The notes beneath the pieces were generated by a model. That model made no database searches. It was not told where the DNA came from and worked only from the letters and a program-made list of their open reading frames with translations. The position numbers and the translations under genes are program-made. A stretch of DNA of 64,000 bases from Deltaproteobacteria bacterium (GTDB lineage Bacteria > Desulfobacterota > Syntrophia > Syntrophales > UBA2185). Below are positions 32,967-42,186 of the stretch, in pieces; within the stretch, counting starts at the first letter, position 1, and each line of letters opens with the position of its first letter. The DNA lies in assembly GCA_026388545.1 (NCBI GenBank), contig JAPLJS010000071.1, forward strand, positions 1 through 64,000. Direction: 5' to 3'.

Positions 32967-33890
32967 TTAGCCGCCGCCAAGGCGTCCCCGCATCTGTTCG
33001 ACAAGTTGCTTCGCCGCGGAAGGCACTTTCACTCTCACAGCACCGATAATATAACGGCCTGACTGCTCCACGAACACACCCCTGTACAGGGGATCGACAG
33101 CCTCTATAGAGATCCGATCCGGGGCTTCGGTCACGTGAACGCCCTTTCCTGATGAATTCAGGTAAGATCGGTAGTGATCCAATGTCTTTCTCGCAGCATC
33201 CTGAGAATTCTCAGGCACCACGAAGACCTGCACCTGTTCACCTTCTAAAATTGCATCGGCTATAATGCCCCTGCGGAAAAATGCATATCCCAGGAGGCTT
33301 TGAGCGATATACCGTTCAGTCTTCGGTACAACACCCGGTATCCTGAGAATCTCAAGCTCTCCGGGACGGCCTGCATTGAGCGGAAGGTTCTGTGAAACAG
33401 CCCGGCCACACGCAAGAAATATGTCTTGTTCAATGCTCGTTGTTCCCGCGGCTTGAAGCCTCACAAAATACCTGTCCTGATAGAACATCAACTGAGACGA
33501 AGAGACAAATCCCTCGGCGCCGATCGTAACCCCTCCCGCATCGGCCCTCCGGTAGTTGGAGTAAATCCCGAAGGCATCAAGCAGAGAGGCCATCCTGTAG
33601 ACATCTACCTCGACCGCCAACCGTTGATCTCTCTTGTTTATATAGGTGGCCGTGGCGAGTTGCTCAAACCCGTAGGGGAAATAGAGTTCCGCTTCGCCAT
33701 TTATATGATCGAACAGGGTATCCTTGGTGTAGAGGGTTGCCTTGCCGTCCACGACCCAGTCTTCCGCAAACCCGCGTGCGGGCAGAACGCTTGTGATGGA
33801 ACTGTCAGCAGCAAAGACCGGCCCGGGCACAGACAATGTGAGCACTAAAACGCATGTGATGATTGCAGAGATCACACCAAATCGATCCAT
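32967..33890 (-). CDS. Exported DUF6599-like protein
   Basis: A 307-residue protein with a signal peptide (ISAIITCVLVLTLSVPGPVFAA) and a mature part with DTLFDHINGEAELYFPYGFEQLATATYI, the signature of the DUF6599 family, plus VDVYRMASLLDAFGIYSNYR and YFVRLQAAG. Function unknown. The start may be ATG at 33890 or 33899. It ends 22 bp before the cyclophilin-fold gene and is 19 bp from the Fe-S aldo/keto reductase gene, all in the same direction. Confidence 0.7.
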   Translation of the reverse strand: MDRFGVISAIITCVLVLTLSVPGPVFAADSSITSVLPARGFAEDWVVDGKATLYTKDTLFDHINGEAELYFPYGFEQLATATYINKRDQRLAVEVDVYRMASLLDAFGIYSNYRRADAGGVTIGAEGFVSSSQLMFYQDRYFVRLQAAGTTSIEQDIFLACGRAVSQNLPLNAGRPGELEILRIPGVVPKTERYIAQSLLGYAFFRRGIIADAILEGEQVQVFVVPENSQDAARKTLDHYRSYLNSSGKGVHVTEAPDRISIEAVDPLYRGVFVEQSGRYIIGAVRVKVPSAAKQLVEQMRGRLGGG

Positions 33891-33933
33891 TGACACCATC
33901 CCTGTCCGGCACAAATTACCGTGTATTATTTCC

Positions 33934-35109
33934 CTATGCCAGAAGCTTCCTGGCCCGCTCCATCTTCACCGGAATATCGAGTCCGTGGACACAGCTTGCC
34001 ACACAGTCCGTGCAATTGAGGCAAGCAGAAGCGGATACGCGCGAAGGAATCTCATAGTACGTGGACCGGGCAAGTTCAGCGCTCCTGTAAGCCTCTGCGT
34101 ACATAAGGCAACGGTTGATCGTACTGATCTCTACACCCCTTGGACACGTTTTCTCACACATTCCGCAGAGGTGGCAGTAGTAAGGCCGTACAGCGGCGCC
34201 ATAGCGTTTCAGGATAAGCCCGTCGAGATACCCGAAACGCATCCCCATTACAGCGATGTCTTCCCTGAGTTCCGCCATGTCTCTCATGCCGGGAATTGCG
34301 GCGGTGATATGCTTATTCTGAAGCGCCCATTTGAGGGCGGCCTGGTGGGGGCTGATCGGACCCAACGCGCCGGTTGTATAACCTCCGGCCTGTGTTTTCA
34401 TTGCAATTATCCCGATGTTTGCCTGGGCGGCCCTTGCTATCGCCTCCGTTACATCCTTGCCGCTCTTGAAGTTGTACGCTACGAGGGCCGTGTGGAAGAA
34501 CCTGTCGCGATCTTCCACAAGTGCATGGAGCACCTCTGCCTGATTTGTATGCGTGGTCACCCCGAAGAAACGCACCTTTCCCTGCTCTTTCAGCCTGACG
34601 AGGGCCTCTCGCGTCTCCGGAATGAATGCCCGATCCTTGCCGGTGAGATTATGGAGCTGGATGACATCTATATAGTCGGTTTCAAGCGCCCTGAGGCTTG
34701 TCTCAACATCCTTGATAATGGCCTCTTTCGACTTCGAGGCAGGTTGTGTCTTCGTCGCCACATATATCTTGTCACGCTTGCCCTTCAAGGCCTTTGCGAC
34801 GATTTCCTCGTTTTTGCCTCCCATGTATCGCCGCGCGGTATCGACATAGTTGACGCCGTGATCAAAGGCGACCCTCATCACCTCTGCCTCAGGTGTAAGC
34901 ATCGCCCCGAAACTTACAACCGTAATCTTCATTCCTGTTCGTCCTAGGGTTCGATAGACAGGTGTGGGAAAGACGAAGTCCCCCGATGATGCATAGTTCA
35001 TGGCTTCGGCAAGGTTTTCCCACCCGAGCAGAGCCGATGTGGTCCCGAGCAGGCCAACTCTCAAGAAATCTCTCCTGTTCAATCCTGCGCATCCCTTTCC
35101 TTTGTGCAT
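33934..35109 (-). CDS. TAT-exported aldo/keto reductase with ferredoxin-type domain
   Basis: A 391-residue protein. The N-terminus holds a twin-arginine signal (LNRRDFLRVGLLGTTSALLG); the AKR barrel follows with GVNYVDTARRYMGGKNEEIV (catalytic Asp and Tyr), KIYVATKT (Lys) and IDVIQLHNL (His). At the C-terminus CHLCGMCEKTCPRG and CLNCTDCVASCVHG supply ligands for two [4Fe-4S] clusters. GAGGG precedes the ATG at 35109. It would act outside the cytoplasmic membrane as an electron-linked oxidoreductase; the substrate is unknown. Confidence 0.92.
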   Translation of the reverse strand: MHKGKGCAGLNRRDFLRVGLLGTTSALLGWENLAEAMNYASSGDFVFPTPVYRTLGRTGMKITVVSFGAMLTPEAEVMRVAFDHGVNYVDTARRYMGGKNEEIVAKALKGKRDKIYVATKTQPASKSKEAIIKDVETSLRALETDYIDVIQLHNLTGKDRAFIPETREALVRLKEQGKVRFFGVTTHTNQAEVLHALVEDRDRFFHTALVAYNFKSGKDVTEAIARAAQANIGIIAMKTQAGGYTTGALGPISPHQAALKWALQNKHITAAIPGMRDMAELREDIAVMGMRFGYLDGLILKRYGAAVRPYYCHLCGMCEKTCPRGVEISTINRCLMYAEAYRSAELARSTYYEIPSRVSASACLNCTDCVASCVHGLDIPVKMERARKLLA

Positions 35110-35564
35110 GACACCCTCATTGCGATTCAACTAATCTTGGCCGTTACCATCAAGGAAACAAAACAATTCGTTCGAATTATACATGAAAACCGGAGTTTCC
35201 TCCATACCATATTTTATGTCAAAACTCTGAGATTTCTATGCACCGGTGCGGAAAGGTTACATGTTGAAAACCTTTTCCAAACCTGACTCCCCACTTCTGA
35301 TGCCAAGAAAGGCAATACTATTCTTGTGATTTGCGTCACTGAACGAATTGTTCATATATGATCATATGCATTGAAGCTCCCCGCAGCCCGCCTCGGGGAA
35401 TCTTCGATCCTTAATGTGAAAGGCATCAATTGTAATTATTTTATCTTTGTGGTTTAAAACGCTGTAACAATGGTATAATATAATGGTATGGATATGATAG
35501 AAGGTCGCTTATTTTCCGGAAACGAAATCAATAACTTCCTTATTAATGAATGGAGGTTTCGCAA
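35110..35564. other. Intergenic region between the divergent reductase and HD-GYP genes
   Basis: About 455 bp without a gene. TATAAT occurs at about 35475 on the plus strand, 90 bp before the HD-GYP start, with only a poor -35 (TTTAAA, 15-bp spacing). GGAGG at 35552 is the ribosome site of the next gene. Nothing else is recognised. Confidence 0.5.
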
Positions 35565-36281
35565 ATGAACGACGAAGACAAAACGAAACAAGAACTTATT
35601 AGCAAGCTGAATGAAATGCATCTTCACCTCGACGAAATGAAAAAATCAGAAGATGAAACCGGACATGCCCAATCTACAATACAAATCTCAGAAACCCGAT
35701 ACCGGCGGCTCTTTGAAACTGCTCAGGCCATGGCCTTCACTCTTGAAAAAAATGATGCTTACAAGGCGGGACACCATCTGAGGGTGACTAATCTTGCCTT
35801 TGCCATTGGGACAGAAATGAATCTTACGAGTGATCAGCTCGATGGCATCCGCATAGCAAGCATGATTCATGATATCGGCAAGATATTCGTCCCTGTAGAG
35901 CTTCTCAGCAAGACGACGAGATTAACAGATTCAGAATTCCAGGTAATGAAAACACATGTCCTGTCCGGGTATGACATTCTGAAGGATATTGACTTTCCCT
36001 GGCAAATTGCCAGGATGGTTCTTGAACATCATGAGAGGATGAATGGTTCGGGATACCCGAATGGGTTAACGGGAGACAATCTTCTCGTGGAATCACGGAT
36101 CCTGTCTGTCGCCGATGTGGTGGATGCCATTGCTTCCCACCGACCCTACAGGCCGGCCTGGGGAATTAATGTAGCAATGTATGATATTAAAGGAACCAGG
36201 GGCATACTCTATGACCCTGAAGTAGTGGATGTCTGTTTACGGCTCTTTAATGAGAAAGGTTATAAGATGTCAGATGATTAA
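35565..36281 (+). CDS. HD-GYP domain cyclic-di-GMP phosphodiesterase
   Basis: A 238-residue protein: a short charged coiled coil (about 1-50), then a complete HD-GYP domain with AGHHLRVTNLA, MIHDIGKIFVP, MKTHVLSGYDIL, LEHHERMNGSGYPNGL and SVADVVDAIASHRPYRPAWG. All metal ligands and the GYP motif are present, so hydrolysis of c-di-GMP is likely. There is no receiver or PAS domain, so regulation must come from the N-terminal helix or expression. The ATG at 35565 sits 8 nt after GGAGG. Confidence 0.93.
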   Translation: MNDEDKTKQELISKLNEMHLHLDEMKKSEDETGHAQSTIQISETRYRRLFETAQAMAFTLEKNDAYKAGHHLRVTNLAFAIGTEMNLTSDQLDGIRIASMIHDIGKIFVPVELLSKTTRLTDSEFQVMKTHVLSGYDILKDIDFPWQIARMVLEHHERMNGSGYPNGLTGDNLLVESRILSVADVVDAIASHRPYRPAWGINVAMYDIKGTRGILYDPEVVDVCLRLFNEKGYKMSDD

Positions 36282-36353
36282 CAATAACCGATTGGAAATG
36301 TTCTATAAGTAAGGCAAAAAAAGTCAAAAAACGTAACTTACACATAATAAGAA

Positions 36354-37247
36354 TCATGTCTCAAAGTCTGATAGGCCCCCCTTGGTTAATTCATCAGCCT
36401 TACGCTCAAATTCTGCTATAACCTGAGCACCCAACAGAAGGATTAACGCTGCAGCCTCTATACTGAGAAGGAACACTACAACTGTGGCGAAAGAACCATA
36501 AATTAAATTTACAAAGGATATGGACGAGTAATACCAGACAAGTATGCGACGGGTGATCTCCCATAAAATCGTTGCGGTAATCCCTCCGATCAGAGCATGA
36601 TGAAAGGTAATACGCCCCACAGGCATAACCAGATAGAGTGACGTGAGCATAAGCACCTCACCAATCATCCCCAGTATATACAGCACAACTCCGGGGGTGT
36701 TTTCAAGGCTCAAACTCCATCCAAAAATTATCAATTGCCTGTCTGCCAGTATCTCTAATGTCCCTGCAATAAACGATACCAGGAATATACCCAGAGCGAT
36801 CAAAAAGATATACACATACGGAATGATGGCGGAAACGAGAAAGTGGCGACGGAGAATTCTGACACGCCGAAAAAAGATCACCGACATGGCGTTTTCAAGC
36901 ACCGTGAAGGCTATGGAACTAAAAAACAACATGACCAGAAATCCAATAATACCAATCACCTTGCGGTGCTCAAGAAATACTCGCGCCTGATCAGTCAAAG
37001 TTGCAGCATAGCCGGGTATCATCATTTCCAGATACCTCGATAATGTATGAACCAACTGACCTTCGTCTATAAAATGCGACAGCACAATTAAGATGAGGAT
37101 TGACATGGGTACGATTGATAACAGGGTGTAATAGGCGACAGCACCAGACAACAGAATGCCCTGATTGCGCTTAAAGCCGCGTAATATCCTCACCAGGAAG
37201 TCGATGAGCCTACCAACTTCCCTAATTATATTATGCAGTTTGTTCAC
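36354..37247 (-). CDS. YihY/UPF0761 family membrane protein
   Basis: A 297-residue integral membrane protein with six predicted hydrophobic segments. Family motifs include LLSGAVAYYTLLSIVPMSILIL, VIGIIGFLVMLFFSSIAFTVLENAMSVIF and GGITATILWEITRRILVWYYSSISFVNLIYGSFATVVVFLL. It was historically misnamed RNase BN. Translation apparently starts at GTG (37247) without a clear ribosome site. It converges on the HD-GYP gene. Confidence 0.9.
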   Translation of the reverse strand: MNKLHNIIREVGRLIDFLVRILRGFKRNQGILLSGAVAYYTLLSIVPMSILILIVLSHFIDEGQLVHTLSRYLEMMIPGYAATLTDQARVFLEHRKVIGIIGFLVMLFFSSIAFTVLENAMSVIFFRRVRILRRHFLVSAIIPYVYIFLIALGIFLVSFIAGTLEILADRQLIIFGWSLSLENTPGVVLYILGMIGEVLMLTSLYLVMPVGRITFHHALIGGITATILWEITRRILVWYYSSISFVNLIYGSFATVVVFLLSIEAAALILLLGAQVIAEFERKADELTKGGLSDFET

Positions 37248-37383
37248 AATGGGATATGAAATTTATACAAATAATTATTTTTACTTTCACAAACATTTCC
37301 ATGAACAATCTGCATCTTTTAATGAGTGCGTTTGCAGGAAAAGACGCGGTATCTCCTTATACAATGCGTGACGCCGGCACCTG

Positions 37384-37995
37384 TTATTTTACAAGCCTGG
37401 CTGTAATCGTGGCAACATGGCGGCCCTGGAACCGGGCTGCGGCCAGCTCGTTTTCACTCGGCATGCGCGCGCCTGTACTTCCTGCAATCGTAGAAGCCCC
37501 GTAGGGAGACCCACCACTCACTTCATCCGTCCGCGTCTGACCCTGAAACGAATACGGCAACCCCACCAGGATCATCCCTTGATGGAGCAGGGTAACATGG
37601 AAACTGAGAATAGTCGATTCCTGCCCCCCGTGCTGCGTGCCGGTACTTGTAAATACACTCCCAACCTTACCGACAAGGGCGCCTTTTGCCCAGAGCCCCC
37701 CTGTCGCATCGAGAAACTGACGCATCTGCCCACACATATTTCCAAAGCGTGTCGGCGTTCCGAAGATAATAGCATCGGCAGCGGCAAGCTCATCCATAGT
37801 ACATAGGGGTATGTCAGCAAAACCTTTCTGATCTTCCAGAGCCCCCATTTTTTTGAGGACTTCTTCCGGAAGTGTTTCCGGAACACGGCGCATCAGGACT
37901 TCCGCACCGGCAACCTCACGTGCCCCTTCCGCAACGGCCTCGGCCATGCGATGGATATGGCCGTACATGGAATAATAAACGATCAGTATCTTCAT
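37384..37995 (-). CDS. wrbA: NAD(P)H:quinone oxidoreductase, WrbA type
   Basis: A 203-residue flavodoxin-like tetrameric enzyme. [20 protein letters not shown] binds FMN phosphate, [51 protein letters not shown] is the WrbA-specific block, and [13 protein letters not shown] the C-terminal FMN/NADH site. It reduces quinones by two electrons, avoiding semiquinones. The start is at an ATG with GAGATTACAAG upstream. Confidence 0.95.
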   Translation of the reverse strand: MKILIVYYSMYGHIHRMAEAVAEGAREVAGAEVLMRRVPETLPEEVLKKMGALEDQKGFADIPLCTMDELAAADAIIFGTPTRFGNMCGQMRQFLDATGGLWAKGALVGKVGSVFTSTGTQHGGQESTILSFHVTLLHQGMILVGLPYSFQGQTRTDEVSGGSPYGASTIAGSTGARMPSENELAAARFQGRHVATITARLVK

Positions 37996-38096
37996 CTTGT
38001 AATCTCTCCTTCACCTCATAATTTGAGAATTTACCGCCCAAGGTGCTCAAAAACATTTGCAGCAAGGCTTGGGGGAAATTAAAATTTGTTTATGCC

Positions 38097-38510
38097 TCAC
38101 ACAATTCCGACGAGCCGCAACCCAGAGATAATCGTGATAACTGCGAACAGGAGAACGAATCGGCCGGACCATCGATGCATAACCCTGATTTCCACTGAAT
38201 AACCTTGAACTTTAAATTGCAGGATACCCAGCAAGGGCGTTATAAAAGCAACCACACCGGTTACGGCGCCAATATACGTATGTGTTCCACCGAAGTGCTC
38301 TCCACCGGAAAAAGTAATCATGGAGATGACTGCAGCAAAACCAAAAAGAACACTCACGGCGCCCAGAATACCTGCGGCTTTGTGAAATCTGAGCCACCAC
38401 CTCTTGCGCCTCAGAAACATGGCTACCGTTGCACCCGACATCATTGAAAAGAATCCTGCAAGCATGAAACCTGCATGAAAATACAGGAGAGAACCAATAA
38501 GGTCCGCCAT
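38097..38510 (-). CDS. Cytochrome b561-like four-TM protein
   Basis: A 137-residue membrane protein with four hydrophobic helices. A His occurs in each: FHAGFML, RFHKAAGILG, GTHTYIGAVTGV and VMHRWSGRFV. This spacing fits b561-type bis-His coordination of two hemes. It probably moves electrons across the membrane. Its neighbour 11 bp upstream encodes an exported superoxide-reductase-like protein, a possible electron partner. The start at 38510 is chosen over a TTG two codons earlier. Confidence 0.7.
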   Translation of the reverse strand: MADLIGSLLYFHAGFMLAGFFSMMSGATVAMFLRRKRWWLRFHKAAGILGAVSVLFGFAAVISMITFSGGEHFGGTHTYIGAVTGVVAFITPLLGILQFKVQGYSVEIRVMHRWSGRFVLLFAVITIISGLRLVGIV

Positions 38511-38521
38511 AATCAACGTGC

Positions 38522-38926
38522 CTATTTACCAACAGTCAATTTTACTGCTTTTGAACCGTATATATTGCATGTTGCGGTCACTTCTAGGACGTCATTTTGG
38601 ACTGCCTGCACCTTATAAGAGTAGACAAATTTTGTCTTATCCGGTTGACTCTTGTAATCATTAACACCGATAGACGTACCATTCTTTGTGATTTCCACTT
38701 TTTTGATGTAATGCCAAGTGGGTGAAGCTGATTCATGCACTATAGTCACCTCCAACGTTTGCGAGGCACTATTGTATACAAGTGTTACGTCCTTTGGAGG
38801 ATTTGCATAAGCCGTTATCGGGCTAACTGTTAGCAGGGGAAGAAGAGCAAAAAGAGCAAATAAAATTATACCGGCCTTAGAACTCTTCCCTACCCTTATT
38901 GTACTGGATTTTGCTTCATCCTTCAT
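38522..38926 (-). CDS. Exported superoxide-reductase-like (desulfoferrodoxin-fold) protein
   Basis: A 134-residue protein with a signal peptide (AGIILFALFALLPLLTVSPITAYA). The mature part resembles the iron domain of superoxide reductase: TIVHESASPTWHYIKKVEITKNG recalls EHPM...HYIxWIE, and VTATCNIYGSKAVKLTV recalls the CNxHGxW loop. The Cys and two His are present, but the loop His is Tyr and another His seems absent, so the metal site would be altered or lost. GGAGG lies 9 nt before the ATG at 38926. It pairs with the b561-like gene. Confidence 0.55.
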   Translation of the reverse strand: MKDEAKSSTIRVGKSSKAGIILFALFALLPLLTVSPITAYANPPKDVTLVYNSASQTLEVTIVHESASPTWHYIKKVEITKNGTSIGVNDYKSQPDKTKFVYSYKVQAVQNDVLEVTATCNIYGSKAVKLTVGK

Positions 38927-38976
38927 TTTCCATACCTCCATAAATATGATTCACTCTCAAATCAACAGACACTTAT

Positions 38977-39816
38977 CTACAATTTAATTTCCATCCCCTG
39001 ATGAAGGGCAAAACATTCCAACTCGGCATGATTATTCGCGACGACTTCACGGCAATCTTCAACTATCTCGTCCACGCCTTTATCATACCTTTCCTGGTTG
39101 TGATGAAACAACCCGAATTTTTTCACTCTGGCTTCGAGGGCTAACTGCAAGGCATCTTTATAAACAGAATGTCCCCAGGACCTCGTCTTTTTATATTCCT
39201 GCTCCGTATACTCGGCGTCATGTACCAAAAGGTCGGCGCCGTCGGAAAAATCGCGATAATGCTGAAAATCAGCACCGCCCGGATGTTTAAACCTCAACTC
39301 ATTATCCGTAAGGAAAACAAAACTCTTGCCGTCTTCAACAAATCTATACCCAACGCCCTGATTGGGATGACTTAACGGGATTGGAGTAATTGTCATCGAT
39401 TTTATCGTAAAAACACTCTGGCACGCTTCATGGTAATCAATCTCGGCCCGTATTTTTTCAAAATTGACCGGAAAATTGGGAGGCGCCATAATTTTAGAGA
39501 TCATGTGTTTTACCGACACCTGCGCAAACGGGCATCCGTACATGGAGATACGTGTTTTCTTTGAATAGATGGGGTTGAAAAAAGGAAACCCCATGATATG
39601 GTCCCAATGGGCATGGGTAAAAATCATTGTACATTGAAAGCGTTTTTCGGAAATAAGCCTGTGACCGAGTCTCCTGATGCCTGATCCGGCATCAATGACG
39701 ATGATTTCATCATCTTTTGTTCTTATTTCCAGACAGGTTGTATCACCTCCATACTTTACGTATTCCTCCCCGGAAACCGGTATTGAACCCCGTGCGCCCC
39801 AGCATCTGATGATCAT
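38977..39816 (-). CDS. MBL-fold metallohydrolase
   Basis: A 279-residue metallo-beta-lactamase-fold enzyme of the PhnP/RNase-Z-like type. It begins IIRCWGARGSIPVSGEEYVKYGGDTTCLEI, has IVIDAGSGIRRLG, the metal motif THAHWDH, SHPNQGVGYRF, LTDNE, and LLVHDAEYT...WGHS with the distal ligands, and LFHHNQ near the end. Family members include phosphodiesterases and, in signalling proteins, sensor-associated domains. The substrate is unknown. Normal length and intact metal ligands suggest an active enzyme. Confidence 0.88.
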   Translation of the reverse strand: MIIRCWGARGSIPVSGEEYVKYGGDTTCLEIRTKDDEIIVIDAGSGIRRLGHRLISEKRFQCTMIFTHAHWDHIMGFPFFNPIYSKKTRISMYGCPFAQVSVKHMISKIMAPPNFPVNFEKIRAEIDYHEACQSVFTIKSMTITPIPLSHPNQGVGYRFVEDGKSFVFLTDNELRFKHPGGADFQHYRDFSDGADLLVHDAEYTEQEYKKTRSWGHSVYKDALQLALEARVKKFGLFHHNQERYDKGVDEIVEDCREVVANNHAELECFALHQGMEIKL

Positions 39817-39905
39817 TGATTATGTCCCTTCGGTTCCTTTATTTGTTTATGCTTCCCTGAAATATCTGATCTATATACGATAAATATAGAAAAGGTGTCA
39901 ACAGC

Positions 39906-41264
39906 TCAATTTCTCCTGATGGGACAACTGACCGATCTCCAGCCTGCCAGTCCGCCCAGTACGACAACCAGATATTGCCATCCTTCACGTTTCAAAAGGC
40001 TTGCAGCTATCATTGAACGGAGACCGCTGCCGCAAAAGATAAATACAGTGCGATCCCTGGGGACTTCATTCACACGACCCATAAGCTCGGTCAGATGGAT
40101 ATGATAAGCGCCCGTCACCACGCCTGCATATTCAAGCTCTGTATCGCTCCTTACATCTAAAATCCATGGCGGTGCTCCCTGATCAAGGAGAGAGCAGAAC
40201 GACTGCACGGCAACCGTTTTAATCGATGAGGTTTCCCGGCCGGCCATATGCCACGCGAGCATCCCTCCGGAAAGAAAACCGGAAATATTACTATATCCCA
40301 GACGAAACAGATATCGGGTAACTTGATCCGGGTTGTTGGATTCATTGACCAGAAGTATCGGCTTATCGCAGGGAAGAAACCATCCGGCAAAACTTGGCAA
40401 TCCGGCAGACCATATGGAGAGAGCTTTCGGCACATATGAGGCGCCGAAAGCAAGCTCCGTCCTTGTATCGAGAACGATTGCATCCTGAACAACGCTTGTA
40501 AATTCATGTATTGTAAGAGGCACAGGAAGAATCTCACAGAGGGAAGCTCCCTCAAGGTTGAGTTTTTCCATCTGCCGGAAATAGGGGGGGTATCCCAGTT
40601 TTTTTGCCGTGAGTGAAATAAATTCATCCCGATCGGCAACCTGTAATTTAGGATTATCTCGGCGCTCCAGGCCGATGGTTGTCCACATCCTCTCACCGAT
40701 GTCACCGGCGCAAACAGAACCGGGACCATGGGCAGGGCAAACAATAACTCCGTCACCCAAAGGAAGAAGCTTATCGAATAGGGTATCGTATAAGTGGCCT
40801 GCCATCTCGGGCGCACGATCCATACCCATTAAATCGACGCGCCCAACGTCACCCGCAAAAAGGGCATCACCCGTGAAGACCATCCAGGGCATACCGTCGG
40901 GATCGTAGAGAAGATAGCTCATGCTCCCCGGCGTGTGGCCCGGCGAATGCATGGATTCCAGTTTGAGCCTCCCGATTTTCCATGTCTGGCCGTCTTTAAC
41001 CGCACTGCCGTACCGGTAATCCCACTGGCTGTCGGCATGCCAGATGTCGGCGCCGGTTCGCACAGCCAGCGCCGCCGATCCTAAAACAAAATCTTCATGA
41101 CGGTGGGTTTCCAGGATATGATGTATATGGAAACCTTCCAGGTGGGCTTCCTCCACATAAATGCCGCAGTCAAGCCTCGGGTCGATTACCGCGGCCTCCC
41201 TGCCGTCACCGATGATATATGAATACTGCGCGATACCTTCGGATTCGATCCGCTTGAAGAGCAT
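39906..41264 (-). CDS. MBL-fold hydrolase with two rhodanese domains (persulfide-dioxygenase-like)
   Basis: A 452-residue protein. The N-terminal MBL domain (about 1-235) has THRHEDFVLG at the HxHxD position (Glu instead of His at the third place), HSPGHTPGSMSYLL, FTGDALFAGDVGRVDL and CPAHGPGS, close to ETHE1/Blh-type persulfide dioxygenases. Two rhodanese domains follow; the first has no Cys at its loop (ILLVNESNN) and the second has the active loop FIFCGSGLRSM. It probably handles glutathione- or protein-bound sulfane sulfur. It precedes a separate thiosulfate sulfurtransferase in the same direction. Confidence 0.87.
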   Translation of the reverse strand: MLFKRIESEGIAQYSYIIGDGREAAVIDPRLDCGIYVEEAHLEGFHIHHILETHRHEDFVLGSAALAVRTGADIWHADSQWDYRYGSAVKDGQTWKIGRLKLESMHSPGHTPGSMSYLLYDPDGMPWMVFTGDALFAGDVGRVDLMGMDRAPEMAGHLYDTLFDKLLPLGDGVIVCPAHGPGSVCAGDIGERMWTTIGLERRDNPKLQVADRDEFISLTAKKLGYPPYFRQMEKLNLEGASLCEILPVPLTIHEFTSVVQDAIVLDTRTELAFGASYVPKALSIWSAGLPSFAGWFLPCDKPILLVNESNNPDQVTRYLFRLGYSNISGFLSGGMLAWHMAGRETSSIKTVAVQSFCSLLDQGAPPWILDVRSDTELEYAGVVTGAYHIHLTELMGRVNEVPRDRTVFIFCGSGLRSMIAASLLKREGWQYLVVVLGGLAGWRSVSCPIRRN

Positions 41265-41313
41265 CGTTCACATCTCCGTTCAATTTACGCTATCCCGATG
41301 CACCCACAACCGC

Positions 41314-42186
41314 CTACCGGGGGTTTTTACCCGTCACGGTTGGGTTTTCCGGGTACGCTGTCCATTCGGTGAATGAACCTTCGTATATCTTAACATTCGG
41401 ATAGTTGAGGTACCACTTGAAGAAGATAAATTCATTCGTCGCCTCACGGCCCGTACCGCACGTGCAGATTATGGTTTTATCCGGTCTCACTTCGTTTGCA
41501 TTCAGGATAGCCATTATTTCTTCGTCAGGCTTGAGAAGACGCTTGTTTTTATCATCCATCAGAGATGCCCAGGGTACATTGACAGCTCCGGGGATGTGGC
41601 CGGGTTTGATCCAGAACGCCTGCCCCTCATACGCCGCGGCCGGACGCGCATCCAGGACCATAACACCATCACGGTCCTTCATGGCCTTGAAGTCTTTATA
41701 ATCAACATAGAAATCGGATTGAACGCGGACGGTGAAGTCGGACGATTCCGTTTTGGGAAACTGTTTCGTTAAGGGCTTCCCCTCTCCCTTCCACTTGTCA
41801 AGACCGCCGTCAAGGACATAAATGGAATCATGGCCGAAACGCGCCAGGCTGTATCCCATCATCGTCTGCTCCAGACCATCCCCCCACCCCTTGGCGGCGC
41901 CTGTTCCTGTATACACCACAACTGGGAGCTTCGGTTTCAGTCCTGCATAACGGAGAACCGGCTGAACTGTCTCCGGGGGAACATACCTGGCAGGCACCCC
42001 ATCAATGGTGGTCCGCAATAATCCCTCACTGATATAAATGGCCCCGGAAATATGCTCCTCAATGTAGTCATGAATATTCGGCTGGACGTCGAGTATCATC
42101 ATTTCCTGCTTATTCAGATTTTCATACAGCCAGTCCGTGGAAACCCACCGGACTGTTCCTGTACCATAAGGATAATGCTTTATCAT
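41314..42186 (-). CDS. Thiosulfate/3-mercaptopyruvate sulfurtransferase
   Basis: A 290-residue two-domain rhodanese. The first domain (ILDVQPNIHDYIEEHISGAIYI...VVVYTGTGAAKGWGD) lacks Cys, as usual; the second (MVLDARPAAAYEG...HIPGAVNVPWASLM...IICTCGTGREAT) has the active Cys in CTCGTGREA. There is no signal peptide. GGGAGGAGG precedes the ATG at 42186. It is 49 bp upstream of the MBL-rhodanese gene on the same strand, forming a sulfur-transfer operon. Confidence 0.92.
   Translation of the reverse strand: MIKHYPYGTGTVRWVSTDWLYENLNKQEMMILDVQPNIHDYIEEHISGAIYISEGLLRTTIDGVPARYVPPETVQPVLRYAGLKPKLPVVVYTGTGAAKGWGDGLEQTMMGYSLARFGHDSIYVLDGGLDKWKGEGKPLTKQFPKTESSDFTVRVQSDFYVDYKDFKAMKDRDGVMVLDARPAAAYEGQAFWIKPGHIPGAVNVPWASLMDDKNKRLLKPDEEIMAILNANEVRPDKTIICTCGTGREATNEFIFFKWYLNYPNVKIYEGSFTEWTAYPENPTVTGKNPR

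Noticed and set aside
33742-34947. Long plus-strand frame opposite the aldo/keto reductase
   Set aside because: It overlaps two clear minus-strand genes with recognised domains and shows no motif of its own.
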